Shown here piece after piece: positions 26,001 to 33,916 of a DNA stretch of 64,000 nt (its first letter is position 1; every line of letters begins with the position of its first letter). Below the pieces are notes generated by a model. The model worked only from the letters and a program-made list of their open reading frames with translations. It was not told the DNA's origin and did no database searches. The translations under genes and the position numbers were made by a program. Origin of the DNA: Myxococcota bacterium (GTDB lineage Bacteria; Myxococcota_A; Bradymonadia; UBA7976; UBA1532). The DNA lies in the NCBI GenBank assembly GCA_963169045.1, contig CAUJDF010000029.1:124001-188000 (forward strand). Reading direction: 5' to 3'.

Positions 26001-28590
26001 GTGCCGGGACGGCGCGCTGCTGCGCGCCAGCTTCCGCGTCGAGGACGACGCAGTCGCCGCCGTGCTCGGTCCACCCTCGCAACTGCGGGAAATGTTTGCT
26101 TTTTGTGCGCCGGGGACGGCGCCGCACGCGGTCGTCGGCGGCGTGCAGCGCGCCGCGGAGATCATCGTGCGGGGCCTCGTCGACCGCGCGGACTTCGCGC
26201 GCGTCCTCGAGGCGGCGGCCTCGTCCTTCCCGGACGTCGCGCGCGTGACCGTGAGCTGGGCCGACGGCCGCGAGCGGCTGCGCCACCGCACGTACGAGCG
26301 CGGCGTCGAGGTGCGCCTGCTGCGCGACATCCACCCCGAGGCCGCGCGCCGCGTCGAGCTCTGGCGCCTCTCCGAGTTCGAGCTCGAGCGTCTCGAGGCG
26401 CCGGAGCAGCTGTACGCGTTCCACGCGCGCGCCCGCGCGAACCCGCGGGACGAGCGCATCTTCATCTTCGCCGAGGTGCGCGACGTGCCGCTGCGCGCGG
26501 CGGCGGGCGGCCGCGACGAGCACCTCTGGGAGTTCGAGCAGGCCTACTTCGAGGCGCTGCGCGTCATCCGCCAGGTGCAGGCGCGCCGCTCGACGCGCGA
26601 GCGCCTGCACGGCAACCGCCTCGTCTTGCACGTGCGGCCCGTGGTGCGCCTCACCGCGGCCGACGTGGCCCACGTGGCGCGCCGCCTCGAAGCGCCGGCG
26701 CGTCCGCTCGGCCTCGACAAGACGGTCATCCAGGCCCGCGTGCGCGACGCCGCGGCGCCCGAGGGCTTCGTGCGCAAGGCGTTCGTCGTCGACCGCCCCG
26801 GCCGCCACCGCCTCGAGGTGCGCGAGCGCGAATGGAGCGACCGCACCATCCGCGCGCTGTCGCCGTACGGCCTGCGTGTCCTGCAGGCGCGCCGCCTCGG
26901 CACCATCTACCCGTACGAGCTCGCGCGCATGCTCGCCGGCGGGGACGACGACGTGGTCACGCCCCACGCCGACCTGCGCGGCGGGACGTTCGTGGAGCAC
27001 GACCTCGCGGCGGACGACACGCTCGTGCCCGTCGCGCGCCCGCCGGGCGGCAGCGTCGCCGGCGTGGTCGTCGGCCTGATGACGCACCACCCGGAGCGCT
27101 ACCCCGACGGCCTCGAGCGCGTGTGGATCGCCGCCGACGCGACGCGCGCGATGGGCGCGCTCGCCGAGCCGGAGTGCCGCCGCATCCTCGCCGCCCTCGA
27201 CCTCGCCGCGGCGCGCGACCTGCCCGTGGAGTGGGTCGCGCTGTCGTCGGGCGCGCGCATCGCGATGGACAGCGGCACCGAGAACCTCGACTGGACGGCG
27301 CGGGTCCTGCGCCGCATCGTGCGCTTCACCGAAGAGGGCGGTGTCATCCATGTCATCGTGCCGGGGGTGAACGTCGGCGCGCAGGCCTACTGGGACGCCG
27401 AGGCCACGATGCTGCAACACACCCGCGGCGCGCTGATCATGACCGCCGACGGCGCGATGGTGCTCACCGGCAAGAAGGCGCTCGAGTACGCCGGCAGCGT
27501 GTCCGCCGAGGACGAGCGCGGCATCGGCGGCTTCGAGCGCATCATGGGACCCAACGGGCAGGCGCAGTACTTCGCGCGCGACCTCGGCGACGCCTACCGT
27601 CTGTTGTTCGAGCACTACCGCTACACCTACCGCCGGCCGGGCGAAGGCGGGCCACGCGCCCATGCCACTCGCGACCCCGCGGAGCGCGACGTGCGCCTGC
27701 ACCCGTACCGCGCGACCTTCGGCGAGCCGTTTCGCACCGTCGGCGATCTGTTCGACCCGCACATGAACCCGGGGCGCAAGACGCCGTTCGCCATCCGCGA
27801 GGTGATGGGCGCGGTCGTCGACCAGGACCAGGGCCACCTCGAGCGCTGGCGCCAGCAGCGCTACGCCGAGACGGCCGTCGTCTGGGATGCCTGCCTCGGC
27901 GGCCATCCCGTGTGTCTCATCGGCTTCGAGAGCCACCCCATGCCGCGACGCGGGCGCGTCCCCCTCGACGGCCCCGAGACGTGGACGGGCGGCACGCTCT
28001 TTCCGCAGTCGTCGAAGAAGGTGGCGCGCGCGATCAACGCCGCGAGCGGCAATCGGCCCGTCGTGGTGCTCGCCAACCTCAGCGGCTTCGACGGATCGCC
28101 CGAGTCCCTGCGCAAGCTGCAGCTCGAGCACGGCGCCGAGATCGGCCGCGCGGTCGTGAACTTCCGCGGCGCCATCGTGTTCGTGGTCATCGGCCGCTAC
28201 CACGGCGGCGCCTACGTCGTGTTCAGCAAGGCGCTCAACCCCCGGCTGACGGCGCTCGCCGTCGAGGGCAGCTACGCGAGCGTGATCGGCGGCGCGCCGG
28301 CGGCGGCGGTCGTCTTCCCGCGCGAGGTGCGCGCCCGCGCCGACGCCGACGCCCGCGTCGTCGCCTCGCGCCGCGCGCTCGCGAGCGCCGCGCCCGCGGA
28401 CCGCCCGCGCCTGCGCGAGCAGCACGAGGCGCTGTACGCGCAGGTGCTGCTCGAGGCCCAGGGCGACGTCGCCCGCGAGTTCGACGCCGTGCACACCGTC
28501 GAGCGGGCGGTGCGCGTGGGCTCGCTCGACGCCGTCATCCCCGCGGCCGCGCTGCGCCCCGCGCTCATCGAAGCCATCCGCCGCCCATGA
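23053..28590 (+). CDS. Single-chain multidomain acyl-CoA (acetyl-CoA type) carboxylase
   Basis: 1845 residues holding every step of biotin-dependent carboxylation. Residues about 1-450 are biotin carboxylase, with ATP-grasp KASAGGGGRGIR from Lys174 and EVNARLQVEHTVTE at 304-317. About 595-670 is the biotin carrier, VEAMKLEM, biotinyl Lys627. About 690-1280 is a large central region whose end, including RLHGNRLVL and LGTIYPYELARML, resembles the ACC-central domain of eukaryotic acetyl-CoA carboxylase. About 1290-1845 is the carboxyltransferase, with SSGARIAMDSGTENLDW, GIGGFERIMGPNGQAQYF and FPQSSKKVARAINAA. Most bacteria split these over four proteins; single chains of this size are known from eukaryotes and some actinobacteria. 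The true acyl substrate is unknown. No Shine-Dalgarno sequence; its stop overlaps the GNAT start by 4 bp. Confidence 0.93.
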   Translation: MTARPELRRVAVLNRGEPAVRFLRALREYNLERGAALEAVAFYTDPDAGAPFVRLADDAVALGAPLVDGPGGRPVSAYCHHERVIAHLRAARCDAVWPGWGFASEDADFVALLEAAGVVFLGPPAAAMRRLGDKIAARHLALETGVPLAPWAVLDEGADPVDAARAIGYPLMVKASAGGGGRGIRRVSGPGDLAAAVAAVRNEVAKVFGAGGVLLEACVLDARHVEVQIVATDERAFALGVRDCSVQRRHQKVAEEAPSPVLPATVADELCAAAVRLAERAGYRGAGTVEFLYRPSDGLASFLEVNARLQVEHTVTEMVTGDDLVKAQIDVARGLPWAPCGVARGHAIEVRLNAEDPEQGFRPAPGLVRLFRVPSGPGVRVDSGVAEDMAIAPQFDSMVAKVIAWGADRRQAIARLVRALREMEVVVEDGATNKAFLLDVLAHPAFLDGTAHTGWLDRAMAAGEMTAPAYAFEALLAAAVLEYRRQHAADVQRFFAQVQNGIPQHLPAPEGLQIDLRLRGVARALRVFALGRGRYLVGAGDALHPVFLETTGEHSLLLAIGDRRHKVLFAYGRAGISVEVDGAVHTIERASGGTVRAPAPAMVVHVAVREGDAVRQGDVLCTVEAMKLEMSLFAPEAGVVRAVLCRANQQVSAGQPLLMLDPEAAPGTSEVCRDAGDPAPAPRPLDRLLASGAEVVDALPEPEATAVVADLVDAVESMLLGFDVAPALASRVEAFFEAGLDEPAHPSRWAPLAGLLAVFADAESLFDRNLLPVAGEAAAAPAETAFYEFCRRHLEGEAGAPAEARPALLRALRRYGIAGFEPADAVRRALWRLAAAHAHGELRHRLCSALLRAVMSLHAAGVRLDAVPGLRETLDRVAQVADPDHRAVEDNARQAAYVLFEQQRFVQRRRQVETVLDAALGTLAAGDRASAAWRRRMDALVRSPHSLLPLLFRRDDDGPRGDVLAEATLRRLYAERRLAEFALCRDGALLRASFRVEDDAVAAVLGPPSQLREMFAFCAPGTAPHAVVGGVQRAAEIIVRGLVDRADFARVLEAAASSFPDVARVTVSWADGRERLRHRTYERGVEVRLLRDIHPEAARRVELWRLSEFELERLEAPEQLYAFHARARANPRDERIFIFAEVRDVPLRAAAGGRDEHLWEFEQAYFEALRVIRQVQARRSTRERLHGNRLVLHVRPVVRLTAADVAHVARRLEAPARPLGLDKTVIQARVRDAAAPEGFVRKAFVVDRPGRHRLEVREREWSDRTIRALSPYGLRVLQARRLGTIYPYELARMLAGGDDDVVTPHADLRGGTFVEHDLAADDTLVPVARPPGGSVAGVVVGLMTHHPERYPDGLERVWIAADATRAMGALAEPECRRILAALDLAAARDLPVEWVALSSGARIAMDSGTENLDWTARVLRRIVRFTEEGGVIHVIVPGVNVGAQAYWDAEATMLQHTRGALIMTADGAMVLTGKKALEYAGSVSAEDERGIGGFERIMGPNGQAQYFARDLGDAYRLLFEHYRYTYRRPGEGGPRAHATRDPAERDVRLHPYRATFGEPFRTVGDLFDPHMNPGRKTPFAIREVMGAVVDQDQGHLERWRQQRYAETAVVWDACLGGHPVCLIGFESHPMPRRGRVPLDGPETWTGGTLFPQSSKKVARAINAASGNRPVVVLANLSGFDGSPESLRKLQLEHGAEIGRAVVNFRGAIVFVVIGRYHGGAYVVFSKALNPRLTALAVEGSYASVIGGAPAAAVVFPREVRARADADARVVASRRALASAAPADRPRLREQHEALYAQVLLEAQGDVAREFDAVHTVERAVRVGSLDAVIPAAALRPALIEAIRRP

Positions 28591-29009
28591 TCGACGTGCG
28601 CCTCGCGACGCCGGACGACCGGCCCTGGATCGACGCCCGCTACGACGAGGTGGGCTTCGTGCGCTCCGAGTGGGAGCGCGTGCTGCAGGTCGTCGCCGAG
28701 CTGGACGGGCAGCGCGCCGGCACCGGCCGCATCGTCCGCGTCGGCGTGGGCGACGCCGAGCTCGGCGGCATGTTCGTCGTCTCCGCGGCGCGCGGCCGCG
28801 GCGTCGCCGGCGCCCTCGTCGAGGCGCTGCTCGCGCGGCGCGATCCGGCGGTGCGCCTCTTCTGCCTGCCGTTCGCACACCTCAGCGACTTCTATGGACG
28901 TTTCGGCTTCGCGCCCGCTGTCGGTGACGTGCCGCTCGCGGTCGCCGAGAAGCATCGCTGGTGCAACGCGACCTATCCGCACGAGACGCTGCTGCTCGAG
29001 CTGCGTTGA
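28587..29009 (+). CDS. GNAT family N-acetyltransferase
   Basis: 140 residues. The acetyl-CoA-binding loop is represented by AARGRGVAGALVEALL, and the C-terminal LSDFYGRFGFAPAVG is the common GNAT ending. Length is typical. It is coupled to the carboxylase by a 4-bp overlap (ATGA), so the two are made together; whether it acts on the carboxylase or merely shares its transcript cannot be told. Confidence 0.85.
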   Translation: MIDVRLATPDDRPWIDARYDEVGFVRSEWERVLQVVAELDGQRAGTGRIVRVGVGDAELGGMFVVSAARGRGVAGALVEALLARRDPAVRLFCLPFAHLSDFYGRFGFAPAVGDVPLAVAEKHRWCNATYPHETLLLELR

Positions 29010-29055
29010 GGCGCCCGGCGCGCTCGTGTATGCAGGTGTCACCGGGAGGTGAGAC

Positions 29056-29349
29056 ATGCGGCGTGCGTGGGGATCGATCGTGCTGCTGGCGGCCGGGTCC
29101 GCGGCGGCGCAGGACGCGGGCGACGCGGCGGCGCTGAAGGCCGACGTGCAGCGCCTGGTCGACGCGAAGTCGGTATGCATGTGCACGAGCGGCGAGTGGC
29201 AGCACGTCGCCGGGCGTCTGTTGAGTCAGGAGCAGGCGATCGGCGGCGAGACGCGCCTCAAGCTGCGCTGCGCGGTGAGCGCGTGGCGCGCGGACGGCAC
29301 GCCCGGCAGGGGCGCCAACTGCAGCGACTTCGTGGTGGTCGGACGCTGA
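29056..29349 (+). CDS. Small exported Cys-containing protein, unknown
   Basis: 97 residues with a clear signal peptide (MRRAWGSIVLLAAGSAAAQ, cleavage after AAA or AAQ). The mature ~78 residues have four cysteines (VCMCTSG, LRCAVS, GANCSDF) and no recognised family. A strong ribosome site GGGAGGTGAG precedes the ATG. The stop overlaps the MAPEG start by 1 bp, suggesting coupling. A TATGCA box sits 27 bp before the start. Confidence 0.75.
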   Translation: MRRAWGSIVLLAAGSAAAQDAGDAAALKADVQRLVDAKSVCMCTSGEWQHVAGRLLSQEQAIGGETRLKLRCAVSAWRADGTPGRGANCSDFVVVGR

Positions 29350-29789
29350 TGCGCGGCAACCCGGCCTTCGTCATCTGGTGCGCCGCCGTGGTGGTGCTCC
29401 TCGTGAAGATGCATCTCAACTCGCTCGGCCAGCTCCTGTCGCGCATGCGCACTCAGGTGTGGGGCAGCCCCGAGGACGCGCAGCGCTTCGGCAAGCCCGG
29501 CGCCACCGCCGGCGTCGACACCGGGCTCGGTGATCGCGCCGCGCGCTGCTGGCGCAACGACCTCGAGAACATCCCGATGTTCCTGATCCTCGGCCTCGCG
29601 TACGTGCTGGCGGGCGCGCCGGCGACGTGGGCCGGCGCGGCGTTCGGCGCGTTCACGCTCGCGCGCATCGGCCACACCGTCTTCTATCTGCGCGCCATGC
29701 AGCCGTGGCGCACGATCGCCTACCACCTGGGGAACGCCGCGCAGGTGGTGGTCATCGCCCACCTCGTCGTCCTGCTGTCTCAGGGCTGA
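29349..29789 (+). CDS. MAPEG family membrane protein
   Basis: 146 residues with four predicted helices. RCWRNDLENIPMFLILGLAY and ARIGHTVFYLRAMQPWRTI match the MAPEG family (microsomal glutathione transferase, prostaglandin E synthase type), where Arg residues bind a thiol cofactor. Eukaryotic members use glutathione. Bacterial members are little studied; here a bacillithiol operon lies about 12 kb away, so a different thiol could be considered (inference). The 3' end overlaps the convergent PLD-fusion gene by 10 bp. Confidence 0.85.
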   Translation: MRGNPAFVIWCAAVVVLLVKMHLNSLGQLLSRMRTQVWGSPEDAQRFGKPGATAGVDTGLGDRAARCWRNDLENIPMFLILGLAYVLAGAPATWAGAAFGAFTLARIGHTVFYLRAMQPWRTIAYHLGNAAQVVVIAHLVVLLSQG

Positions 29790-32278
29790 AGACGCTCCAC
29801 CCAGATGGGCGCCGACCAGGCCATGCGGTCGGCGTCCACGGCGTGCAGCTCGACGTAGAAGAAGTGGCGGCCGGCGGCGGGCAGGTCGAGCGCGAGCTGC
29901 TGCCACGCGCCGGGCGCCACCTCGGCGATCTCCTGCACCGCCTCGACCTTCTCGCCACCGATCGTGCCGCGCATGAGGCGCATCGCGAAGCGGCCGGTGT
30001 AGGTGGCATCGGCGACGAAGAGATCGGCGGTGACGCGATCGTCGAGGGTGCGCAGCTCGCCGCCCATCGGCACGCGGCCGGCGGCGGCGAAGCGCAGCTC
30101 GAGGTCCTCGTCCTCGGTGGCATAGACGGCGCGCGCGTCGATGGCGGCCATGAGATCGGCCTCGGTCAGCGCCGGCGCCAGCACGGCGGTGCGCGTCGTG
30201 TGTCCCGTGCCCCAGTTGGCGAAGTGGTTGTCGTGGTTCGCCGCCGGCGCCATGCGGAAGCCATGGCGCAAGAAGTAGTCCCAGTCGTCGTGGATCTTCG
30301 TGTAGCGCCGCGTCCTGCCCTCGGCGTCGGTCGAGAGGCTGGGGTTCTCGGGGTGCTCGCTGCCGAGGTCGGTGCCGCGGCCCACGGTGACCTCCATGAG
30401 GCGCAGGTAGGGGCGGCTCGCGGCCTCGATGTTGGCGAGCGTCTCGGCGACGATGCCTTCGTCGGGCAGCGCGGTGCCGTCGATCCAGGACCCGCGGACC
30501 TCCTTCAGCGGCGCGTAGTCGTCGAGCCCGTAATCATTGAACTTGTCGGCGCGCTCGCCCTTCTTGGGCAGATCGGTCAGCGGCCTGCCGAAGATCTGGT
30601 CCCAGCTGCCGGTGAGGAACTCCTCGTTCTCCCGGAAGGTGCGCGGGTGGTTGAACATGAGGATCGGGCGCTCGCCGGCGCGGGCCCGGTTCGGCAGCCA
30701 CTCGTCGTACAGCGTGTCGAAGCGGCCGCGCTCCACCTTGGCGAGGTCCTTCGTCCCGAGGATGTTGACGTGGTTGCCCTCGCTGTTGGTGCTCCACTCC
30801 ATCGACGCGAGGCCGAGGAAGGCGCCGCCGGACTCGGCGGTGACGGCCTCCGCCGCAGAGCGCAGGGCCGTCCAGCCCTCGGGCTGCATGTTGGGCGTCC
30901 GGTCGCCCTCGCGGTCGTCGACGACGTGCGGCGACAGCGCGAGGAAGTCCATCCCGCCCGCGTCGCGGGCGTACTCGAAGGCGAAGCGCGCGGCGGCGGC
31001 GTGGTCGGCGCCGACGTCGACCGAGACGAGCTGTCCCGCTTCGTCCTTACGCTGCGGCTTGCCGTCGTCCCACGGGTGGTCGTCGCCGGCGGCGTGATAG
31101 TGCGCGTGCAGGTTGCCGAAGAACACGCGCGTCTCGGCGGCGTGCTGCCGCGCCGCGTCCGTGCCGGCGTCGAGCGACTCGGCGGTGAGCGACCATGCCC
31201 ACAGCCGCGCATAGAGCTCGACGAACGGCGTCACGACCTCGGGCCGGTCGTAGCGGACGAAGTTCTCCCAGTTGTTGAAGAACGCGCTGCCGGACCAGTT
31301 GCCCGATCCGTTCAGCAGCACCCTGCCGTCGATGATCGCCAGCTTGTTGTGCTGCAGCTGGTACAGGTCGCCGTTGGTCTGCTTGTAGCGGATCTGCACG
31401 CCGGCGGTCCGCATGCGATTCCAGAGGCCGCCCTGCGTCTCGGCGCGGTCGGCGGCGTTCACGAGCACGCGGACGCGGACGCCGCGCTCCGCCGCGCGCG
31501 CCAGCTCCTTCTGCAGCTTGTCGAACAGCAGGTGGTGCATGAGCACGTCCACCGACTGCTGCGCCTCGCGGATGCCATCGGCGAGCAGCGCGATCGGCGC
31601 GGTGCCCGGCGAGAAGGCGACCCTGCCCGGCACGCTGCACGCGCCCGCCGCGTCGTGCTGCGCGGCCCACATCGCCTCGAAGTGACAGGTGAAGGCGCCG
31701 ACGAGCGCCTCGTCGCCGCGCACCACCGTGACGTTCTCTTCGTTGATCGTGGTGCCGGTCGACGACCAGTTGTTGCTGCCGGTCAGCAGCGTGGCGCCGT
31801 CGACGAGCATGAACTTGGCGTGCTGCAGGCCGGCGTACTCGCCGTTGCCCTTGCCGCGCACGAACTTCACGTCGACGCCGGCGGCCTCGAGCCGTCGCGA
31901 CGGGTTGTCGCCCTGGGATTGCCCGGCGTCCATGGCGATTCGAATGGCCACTCCGCGCGCGTGGGCGCGCTTCAGGGCCGCCTCGATGGCCGGGACGCTG
32001 AACGTGAACTGCGCGACGTCGATCGTCTCCTGCGCGCCGTCGATCAGCGCGACGACGCGCTCGACGACGGCGGAGCGCTTCTGCAGCCACGCCTTGTCGG
32101 CGGCGGTGCAGACGTCGCAGTGGGGCTGCGTGAGCACCACCTCGAAGCCGGCGCCGACGCCGTCGGCCTTGCCGTCGCCGGGCAGGGCGCCGCCGGCGCC
32201 GGGGCCGGCGTTCTCGTTCGTCGCGGGGACGCCGTCGCAGGCGGCGAGGAGGAGCAGGAGGGCGAATCGTGCGCGCAT
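29780..32278 (-). CDS. Lipoprotein fusing a phospholipase D domain to a PHP/CehA-type domain
   Basis: 832 residues. A lipobox (LLAAC, Cys14) predicts lipid anchoring. Residues about 45-395 form a two-motif phospholipase D domain: HAKFMLVDGATLLTGSNNW and HNKLAIIDGRVLLNGSGNW, both complete HxKxxxxD motifs. Residues about 405-735 look like a metal-dependent PHP domain of the CehA/McbA type: GNLHAHYHAAG, MDFLALSPHVVDDREGD, SMEWSTNSEGNHVNILG, PILMFNHP and PAANHDNHFANWG supply the expected His/Asp/Glu. The last ~90 residues may be a beta domain. Two phosphoesterase-type activities on one lipoprotein is unusual; substrates are unknown. The start at 32278 gives the lipobox; an ATG 18 bp upstream is possible. 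Confidence 0.88.
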   Translation of the reverse strand: MRARFALLLLLAACDGVPATNENAGPGAGGALPGDGKADGVGAGFEVVLTQPHCDVCTAADKAWLQKRSAVVERVVALIDGAQETIDVAQFTFSVPAIEAALKRAHARGVAIRIAMDAGQSQGDNPSRRLEAAGVDVKFVRGKGNGEYAGLQHAKFMLVDGATLLTGSNNWSSTGTTINEENVTVVRGDEALVGAFTCHFEAMWAAQHDAAGACSVPGRVAFSPGTAPIALLADGIREAQQSVDVLMHHLLFDKLQKELARAAERGVRVRVLVNAADRAETQGGLWNRMRTAGVQIRYKQTNGDLYQLQHNKLAIIDGRVLLNGSGNWSGSAFFNNWENFVRYDRPEVVTPFVELYARLWAWSLTAESLDAGTDAARQHAAETRVFFGNLHAHYHAAGDDHPWDDGKPQRKDEAGQLVSVDVGADHAAAARFAFEYARDAGGMDFLALSPHVVDDREGDRTPNMQPEGWTALRSAAEAVTAESGGAFLGLASMEWSTNSEGNHVNILGTKDLAKVERGRFDTLYDEWLPNRARAGERPILMFNHPRTFRENEEFLTGSWDQIFGRPLTDLPKKGERADKFNDYGLDDYAPLKEVRGSWIDGTALPDEGIVAETLANIEAASRPYLRLMEVTVGRGTDLGSEHPENPSLSTDAEGRTRRYTKIHDDWDYFLRHGFRMAPAANHDNHFANWGTGHTTRTAVLAPALTEADLMAAIDARAVYATEDEDLELRFAAAGRVPMGGELRTLDDRVTADLFVADATYTGRFAMRLMRGTIGGEKVEAVQEIAEVAPGAWQQLALDLPAAGRHFFYVELHAVDADRMAWSAPIWVERLQP

Positions 32279-32345
32279 GGCGCGGGCGGAGAGCACGAAG
32301 CGTGCCCGCGCCAGGAGCCCGCGCGGCGCGGACGCGGTGGCTACT

Positions 32346-32834
32346 TCAGCGGCCGTGGCACTGCTTGTACTTCTTGCCGCTGCCGCAGGGACACGGCTCG
32401 TTGCGCCCGGTCTTGGGACCTTCGCGCTTCACCGTCTGCCCCGTCTCCTTCTCGTCGGTCACGTAGAACCAGCGCCCGTCGATGCGCCGGAAGACCGAGA
32501 GCTCGCGGAGCGCCGCCGGTCGCCCGTTGACCGTGTACTTCGCCTCGAAGAGCACCTTGCCGTGCTCGTCGTCCGGGCCGCCGCCCTCCGTCCGGATCAC
32601 CTTCAGCTCGTGCCACTTCGTCGAGGCGGCGGCGCGGGCGATGGCGCCCTTGTCCTTCGACTTGAGCCGCGTCGGATCGTGGGTCTCGAGCAGGTACTCG
32701 ACCTCTTCGATCGCGTACGCCGTGTAGCGCGACCGCATCAGGTCCTCGGCGGTGGCGGGCACGGCCTCGCCGCGGATGTAGGGGCCGCAGCATTCGTCGT
32801 AGGGGCGCTCGCGCCCGCAGGGGCAGGGTTGCAT
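32346..32834 (-). CDS. YchJ-like SEC-C motif protein
   Basis: 162 residues with zinc-binding SEC-C motifs at both ends: [14 protein letters not shown] near the N-terminus and [15 protein letters not shown] at the C-terminus. The middle ([23 protein letters not shown] and WHELKVI) is the UPF0225/YchJ fold, related to NTF2. Cytosolic; the exact role is unknown, although SEC-C motifs bind zinc and are also found in SecA. There is no Shine-Dalgarno sequence; a TGCTACCCT box lies 14 nt before the ATG. It is followed 67 bp later by the PLD fusion gene on the same strand. Confidence 0.9.
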   Translation of the reverse strand: MQPCPCGRERPYDECCGPYIRGEAVPATAEDLMRSRYTAYAIEEVEYLLETHDPTRLKSKDKGAIARAAASTKWHELKVIRTEGGGPDDEHGKVLFEAKYTVNGRPAALRELSVFRRIDGRWFYVTDEKETGQTVKREGPKTGRNEPCPCGSGKKYKQCHGR

Positions 32835-32860
32835 GGGGCGGGAGGGTAGCACCGCCCGGG

Positions 32861-33799
32861 TCACTCGCACACGGGCGGCGGGGCGCCGGGATCGACGGGC
32901 GCGACGAGGACGGCCTCGGCCACGCCGCCGAACACGAGGCGCCAGCTCTCGTTCGTGCCGTCGCCGTCGAGGTCGGCGTCGGGCGCCCGGCCGGCGGCAC
33001 GGAGCCCGTCGTCGAGCGCCACCGGGCCGCCCGGCAGCGGGACCTGGAAGCGGTGCGCGTCGTCGGGGGTCAGGAAGGCCTCGAAGCGCAGGTCGGCGTG
33101 CGGCTGCTCCGCCGGGATCTCCACCTGCACCGCGCCGCGGAGCCGCAGCCCCTGCCACGCGCACCCGTCGGCGGGCGGCGAGGGCGGCGGCAGCCAGAGG
33201 ACGAGCGGCGGGCGCTCCGCCGGGACCGCGCCGGGCGTCGCCAGCGAGAGGCAGTGCGGGCCGTCGCCGAGGCACGCCGCGGGCGTCGCGGTGACCGCCA
33301 GCGCGGGCGCCTGCGACACCGGGCGGAACCGCGGCAGCGCCTCCATGTCGCCGGTCGGCTCGGCGAGGAAGAGGGACGCCTGGAAGCCGTCCCCGCCTTC
33401 GACGGCGGCGCCGAACGCGACGACGAAGTGGGCGCGGCCCGCCCGGATGGGATCGCCGACGGCGGTGGCGAACACCGCTTCGACCTCGGGCTGGACCTCG
33501 CCGAGCATGAGGCGCGCGTCCGTCAGGCGGTATGCGCGGCCGGGCAGATCGGCGGGCGGCGTGCTGATGGGGGCCGCGTCCGTGTCCGGCGGCGCGGCGT
33601 CGCCCGCGCTGGAATCGCCGGCGCTGGCATCGCCGGCGCTGGCATCGCCGGCCGCGCCGTCGGCGGGCGCGGCATCGGAGGTGATCTCGATCGGCGCCGC
33701 GTCGGGGCCGGCGTCGAGCGCCGGCAGCACGGGGGCGGCCTCACAGGCGAAGAGGCCGCACGTCGCAGCCACGGTGAGGGACGTTCGCAGGCTTCGCAT
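32861..33799 (-). CDS. Lipoprotein with Asp/Ala-rich linker, unknown
   Basis: 312 residues. Lipobox CGLFAC puts the anchored Cys at 19. Residues about 25-85 are a low-complexity Ala/Asp/Gly/Ser/Pro linker containing direct repeats of Ser-Ala-Gly-Asp-Ala. The rest, rich in beta-type sequence with an [10 protein letters not shown] segment that looks like a calcium-binding loop, matches no family I know. It is probably exposed on the cell surface. It precedes the YchJ-like gene on the same strand with a 26-bp gap. Confidence 0.75.
   Translation of the reverse strand: MRSLRTSLTVAATCGLFACEAAPVLPALDAGPDAAPIEITSDAAPADGAAGDASAGDASAGDSSAGDAAPPDTDAAPISTPPADLPGRAYRLTDARLMLGEVQPEVEAVFATAVGDPIRAGRAHFVVAFGAAVEGGDGFQASLFLAEPTGDMEALPRFRPVSQAPALAVTATPAACLGDGPHCLSLATPGAVPAERPPLVLWLPPPSPPADGCAWQGLRLRGAVQVEIPAEQPHADLRFEAFLTPDDAHRFQVPLPGGPVALDDGLRAAGRAPDADLDGDGTNESWRLVFGGVAEAVLVAPVDPGAPPPVCE
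33606..33650 (-). repeat. Three 15-bp tandem repeats in a lipoprotein linker
   Basis: The unit GCGCTGGCATCGCCG (plus-strand reading) occurs three times with one substitution, encoding Ser-Ala-Gly-Asp-Ala-like units of the linker. Confidence 0.8.
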
Positions 33800-33916
33800 G
33801 GCCGCGGAGTCTGCGCCCGGCGGGGCGCGGCTGGCAAGCGCGCGCGTCGCGCCGCGTCGCGACGAGACCCATCGTGGCGGCGGGCGGACCGGTGGTAGCC
33901 TCGCGGCGAGGTGGCG

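Noticed and set aside
26090-26110. AT-rich blip (TTTGCTTTTTGTGC) inside the carboxylase gene as a possible internal promoter or insertion scar
   Set aside because: Frame and protein sequence continue normally (REMFAFCAPG) and no direct repeats flank it.
22852-28878. 2000-codon open frame on the minus strand across the carboxylase
   Set aside because: An expected by-product of high third-position GC; no motif or start signal, while the plus strand encodes an intact carboxylase.
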